NCBI GenBank assembly: GCA_902800255.1
Contig: CADCDV010000036.1
Span: 8,394-15,948 of the forward strand
Direction of reading: 5' to 3'
Origin: an uncultured Erysipelotrichaceae bacterium
Lineage (GTDB): Bacteria > Bacillota_I > Bacilli_A > RFN20 > CAG-826
DNA length: 7,555 bases
Shown here: one piece after another, positions 5,713 through 7,555 of the stretch
How the letters are laid out: each line of letters begins with the position of its first letter
How positions within the stretch are numbered: position 1 is the stretch's first letter
The notes under the pieces: generated by a model
Told to the model about the DNA's origin: nothing
The model's database searches: none
The model's input: only the letters and a program-made list of their open reading frames with translations
Made by a program: the position numbers and the translations under genes

Positions 5713-6098
5713 GGCTCATCAAGGACATCCACGAGAATGGCTACGACATCGCCTTCGTCCTAAGCGGCAAAGCTCTCCTCATCGACCAAGACATTTTGGC
5801 CTTAGGTGACAGCTTCATCGTCGACTTCAGCTCGCATGGCAGCGAGAGAAACATGGACGCGACCATCAGGTCACAGCTACACGCTCTCGTAGAGAGGCTC
5901 ATCAAATTCAAGAAGCCGATCATCGCAAGCGACCTCAAGAACTGGGATTCGATTGAGCTTGTCGTTAGCAGTGGCATCGACTACATCAGCTGCGACATCT
6001 TCGCGCCATTCAGCCGTGAGATCGTCGAGGTCAACGAAAAGCACGAGACCCGTGTCCTTGAAATGAAGGGCTTTAATACAAACTTGAAAGGGAAATAA
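5697..6098 (+). CDS. Degenerate EAL-like protein, C-terminal part (continuation of 4345)
   Basis: This is the continuation of the preceding protein in another frame. Homology is best joined near nt 5683-5690: adding one G to the AAGG there restores a KGTLGVAEVIRL reading. GTG 5697 is only a formal start. The fragment follows the second half of an EAL domain: a helix ending HENGYDIAF (where active enzymes read ALDDFG, here FVLSG), SFIVDFSSH (in place of the K-I-D motif), KPIIASDLKNWDSIELV (in place of the AEGVE motif), and SGIDYISCDIFAPFS (in place of the GxxxxQGYxFxxP region). All metal-binding and catalytic residues are absent, so phosphodiesterase activity is not expected. It ends 8 nt before the proS ATG, suggesting cotranscription. 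Confidence 0.68.
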   Translation: MAEVIRLIKDIHENGYDIAFVLSGKALLIDQDILALGDSFIVDFSSHGSERNMDATIRSQLHALVERLIKFKKPIIASDLKNWDSIELVVSSGIDYISCDIFAPFSREIVEVNEKHETRVLEMKGFNTNLKGK

Positions 6099-6106
6099 TC
6101 ATCAAC

Positions 6107-6156
6107 ATGGAAAACAAAAACAACGCAATCACATCGCAATCTCAGGATTTCGCCCC
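6107..6156 (+). pseudogene. proS: Detached N-terminus of proS, out of frame with its body
   Basis: ATG 6107 opens a frame reading MENKNNAITSQSQDFA, which matches the start of short-type ProRS (an ITxRSxDF pattern). The family's next block, a WYxDVVxxAxLxDY-type helix of about 15 residues, is absent. Homology resumes in another frame at about nt 6154 with PSVKGFINYLPYSYAIW. The family spacing between the two Asp-aromatic pairs (about 16 residues) implies roughly 46 missing bases, consistent with the observed frame change. AAAGGG (6087-6092) is a possible Shine-Dalgarno but 14 nt away. Confidence 0.6.
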
Positions 6157-6180
6157 TCCGTCAAAGGCTTCATTAACTAT

Positions 6181-7503
6181 TTGCCTTACTCTTACGCCAT
6201 CTGGGAAGAGATTCAGAATTACTTCAATAGACGCATCAAGAATGAGCTTGGTGCCAAGAACGTCTATCTCCCTCTCGTCATCCCGATGAGCATGTTCAAC
6301 AAAGAGAAAGAGCATGTCGAAGGCTTCGCTCCAGAGGCTCTTATCGCGACCATCGGTGGCGCTAAGCAGCTTGAAGACCCTCTCGTCATCCGTCCAACCT
6401 CTGAGATTCTCTTCAGCGACCTTTATAAACAAATCGTCTCCTCTTATAGAGACCTCCCAATTTCCTTCAACCAGTGGTGCTCCGTCGTCCGTTGGGAAAA
6501 GACCACCCGTCCATTCCTCCGTGGCTCTGAATTCCTTTGGCAGGAAGGACATTGCTTATTCGAGACCGAAGAAGAAGCAAGAGACAACGTCAAGAAGGCC
6601 CTCGACATCTATGATGACCTTGGTCGTGACCTTTTAGCCATTCCATTCCTCAAGGGCAAAAAGACCGAAAACGAGAAATTCGCCGGCGCTATTGCCACAT
6701 ACACCATCGAGGCTCTTATGCCAGACGGAAAGGCCCTCCAAAGTGGCACTTCCCACTATTTAGGACAGGGATTTGCTGAGGCTTATGGCATCCATTACCT
6801 TGGAAGGCAGAACAAACTTGAGACTCCTCACCAGACCTCTTGGGGCGTTTCCACAAGACTCTTAGGCGCTATCATCATGGTCCATGGCGATGACAATGGT
6901 TTAGTCCTCCCTCCACGCGTCGCTCCAACCCAGGTCGTCATCGTCCCAATCAAGATGCAAGCCGAAGGTGTCCTCGATGCCTGCCATGAGATCTATGATT
7001 CCCTCAAGAAGCAGGGCATTAGGGTCAAGCTTGATGATGACGACACAAGAACCCCAGGCTGGAAGTTCGCCCAGTACGAGATGAAAGGCGTCCCTCTCCG
7101 CATCGAAGTCGGACCAAGAGACCTCGCTAATGGGGAAGCCGTTCTCACCAAACGCGTCAACGGCGAAAAGAAGATCCTCCCAATCAAAGAGATTGAGAAG
7201 CTTTGCGCTCCTCTCCTCGATGAGATCCACAACGACATGTACCAAAAGGCTCTCAAGTACCGTGACGCCCACATCACTAAAGTGAACAACATCGAAGAGC
7301 TCAATGCTGCTCTCGATAATGTCGGCGGTTACGCGATGCTTGCATATGACGGCACCCCTGAAAGCGAGCTCAAGATCAAAGAGCTCACCAAAGGCGGAAC
7401 TGCCCGCTGCATCGCCGAAGAGCTTCCTGAAGATACCTCTCTCGTCGATCCAGTCACTGGCAAAAAAGCACGTATCATCGCCTATTTCGCTAGAGCTTAT
7501 TAA
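6181..7503 (+). CDS. proS: Prolyl-tRNA synthetase, short (archaeal/eukaryotic-like) type, body lacking its N-terminus
   Basis: This is the class II prolyl-tRNA synthetase of the type without an editing insertion, which attaches proline to tRNA-Pro in the cytosol. Numbering from TTG 6181: motif 1 region NVYLPLVIP (27-35) with EKEHVEGFAPE; RPTSE 71-75; motif 2 RWEKTTRPFLRGSEFLWQEG (104-123); motif 3 SWGVSTRLLGAIIMVHGDD (220-238, with Arg226); anticodon-binding domain from about 250 (QVVIVPI) to 390; and a C-terminal domain ending in the family-typical terminal Tyr (FARAY). Several Cys of the family's zinc-binding tail are missing. TTG 6181 is only a formal start: homology begins earlier in this frame, at about 6154 (PSVKGFINY), and the real start codon is in another frame at 6107. 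The family is usually about 475-500 residues. Family identity is very secure; function as written is doubtful unless the lesion is an error. Confidence 0.93.
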   Translation: MPYSYAIWEEIQNYFNRRIKNELGAKNVYLPLVIPMSMFNKEKEHVEGFAPEALIATIGGAKQLEDPLVIRPTSEILFSDLYKQIVSSYRDLPISFNQWCSVVRWEKTTRPFLRGSEFLWQEGHCLFETEEEARDNVKKALDIYDDLGRDLLAIPFLKGKKTENEKFAGAIATYTIEALMPDGKALQSGTSHYLGQGFAEAYGIHYLGRQNKLETPHQTSWGVSTRLLGAIIMVHGDDNGLVLPPRVAPTQVVIVPIKMQAEGVLDACHEIYDSLKKQGIRVKLDDDDTRTPGWKFAQYEMKGVPLRIEVGPRDLANGEAVLTKRVNGEKKILPIKEIEKLCAPLLDEIHNDMYQKALKYRDAHITKVNNIEELNAALDNVGGYAMLAYDGTPESELKIKELTKGGTARCIAEELPEDTSLVDPVTGKKARIIAYFARAY

Positions 7504-7521
7504 TCACGCGCATTTAGAATT

Positions 7522-7550
7522 AAAGCCTCCTCAAAAAAGGAGGCTTTTTT
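7522..7550 (+). terminator. Intrinsic terminator after proS
   Basis: A 10-bp stem, AAAGCCTCCT (7522-7531) with AGGAGGCTTT (7538-7547), encloses a 6-nt loop and runs into a T-tract (7545-7550). It lies about 18 nt after the proS stop and ends the EAL-like/proS transcription unit. Confidence 0.93.
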
Positions 7551-7555
7551 GTTTG

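Noticed and set aside
1..7555. CRISPR arrays, insertion sequences, phage genes, toxin-antitoxin pairs
   Set aside because: I looked on both strands and found no repeat-spacer pattern, transposase or integrase motif, or paired small toxin genes.

Overview
This 7.5-kb window looks like chromosomal DNA from a Bacillota-type bacterium of mid GC content. It could be one of the uncultured gut Bacilli lineages (RF39, RFN20 or Erysipelotrichia-like). The basis is a YitT-family protein, a CsoR/CopZ/CopA copper operon, AGGAG-type ribosome binding sites, a short-type ProRS and codons ending mostly in C (GTC, ATC, CTC). The assignment is inference; no marker here settles the lineage. UGA is read as stop and Trp is TGG.

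Layout. Nucleotides 1-749 (+) hold the 3' part of a YitT/DUF2179 membrane protein. A bidirectional terminator (about 748-782) separates it from a convergent gene at 797-1330 (-) for an unrecognised small membrane protein with four hydrophobic segments. A 122-137 bp divergent intergenic region then leads into a copper operon on the + strand: copA (1468-3712, broken into two frames), copZ (3715-3930) and csoR (3930-4148, tail lost). A near-perfect CsoR operator lies two bases before the copA start codon. The csoR reading frame runs straight into the antisense of a tRNA-Ser(CGA) gene (4127-4217, -). From 4345 a + strand pair follows: a membrane-anchored protein with degenerate GGDEF- and EAL-like domains, broken by a one-base frameshift near 5685, and, 8 bases later, proS (prolyl-tRNA synthetase), whose N-terminus is out of frame with its body. 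A strong terminator ends the window (7522-7550).

How the genes work together. CsoR should repress the cop operon through the operator at 1449-1465 and release it on binding Cu(I). CopZ would carry Cu(I) to CopA, which would export it. CopA, however, has lost the segment of the second N-terminal membrane helix that contains the kink and platform where copper is thought to enter, and CsoR lacks its last helix, so the operon as written is probably damaged. The EAL-like protein lacks every catalytic motif, so at best it is a c-di-GMP receptor or a structural pseudoenzyme.

The main point needing resolution is that four of the seven protein genes after position 1400 or so show small lesions: about 47 nt missing in copA, the csoR tail lost, 1 nt missing in the EAL-like gene, and about 46 nt missing in proS. 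The proS lesion would hit an essential gene. This is either real local decay or an assembly problem, and read mapping would separate the two. I found no phage, IS element, CRISPR array or obviously new defence system.
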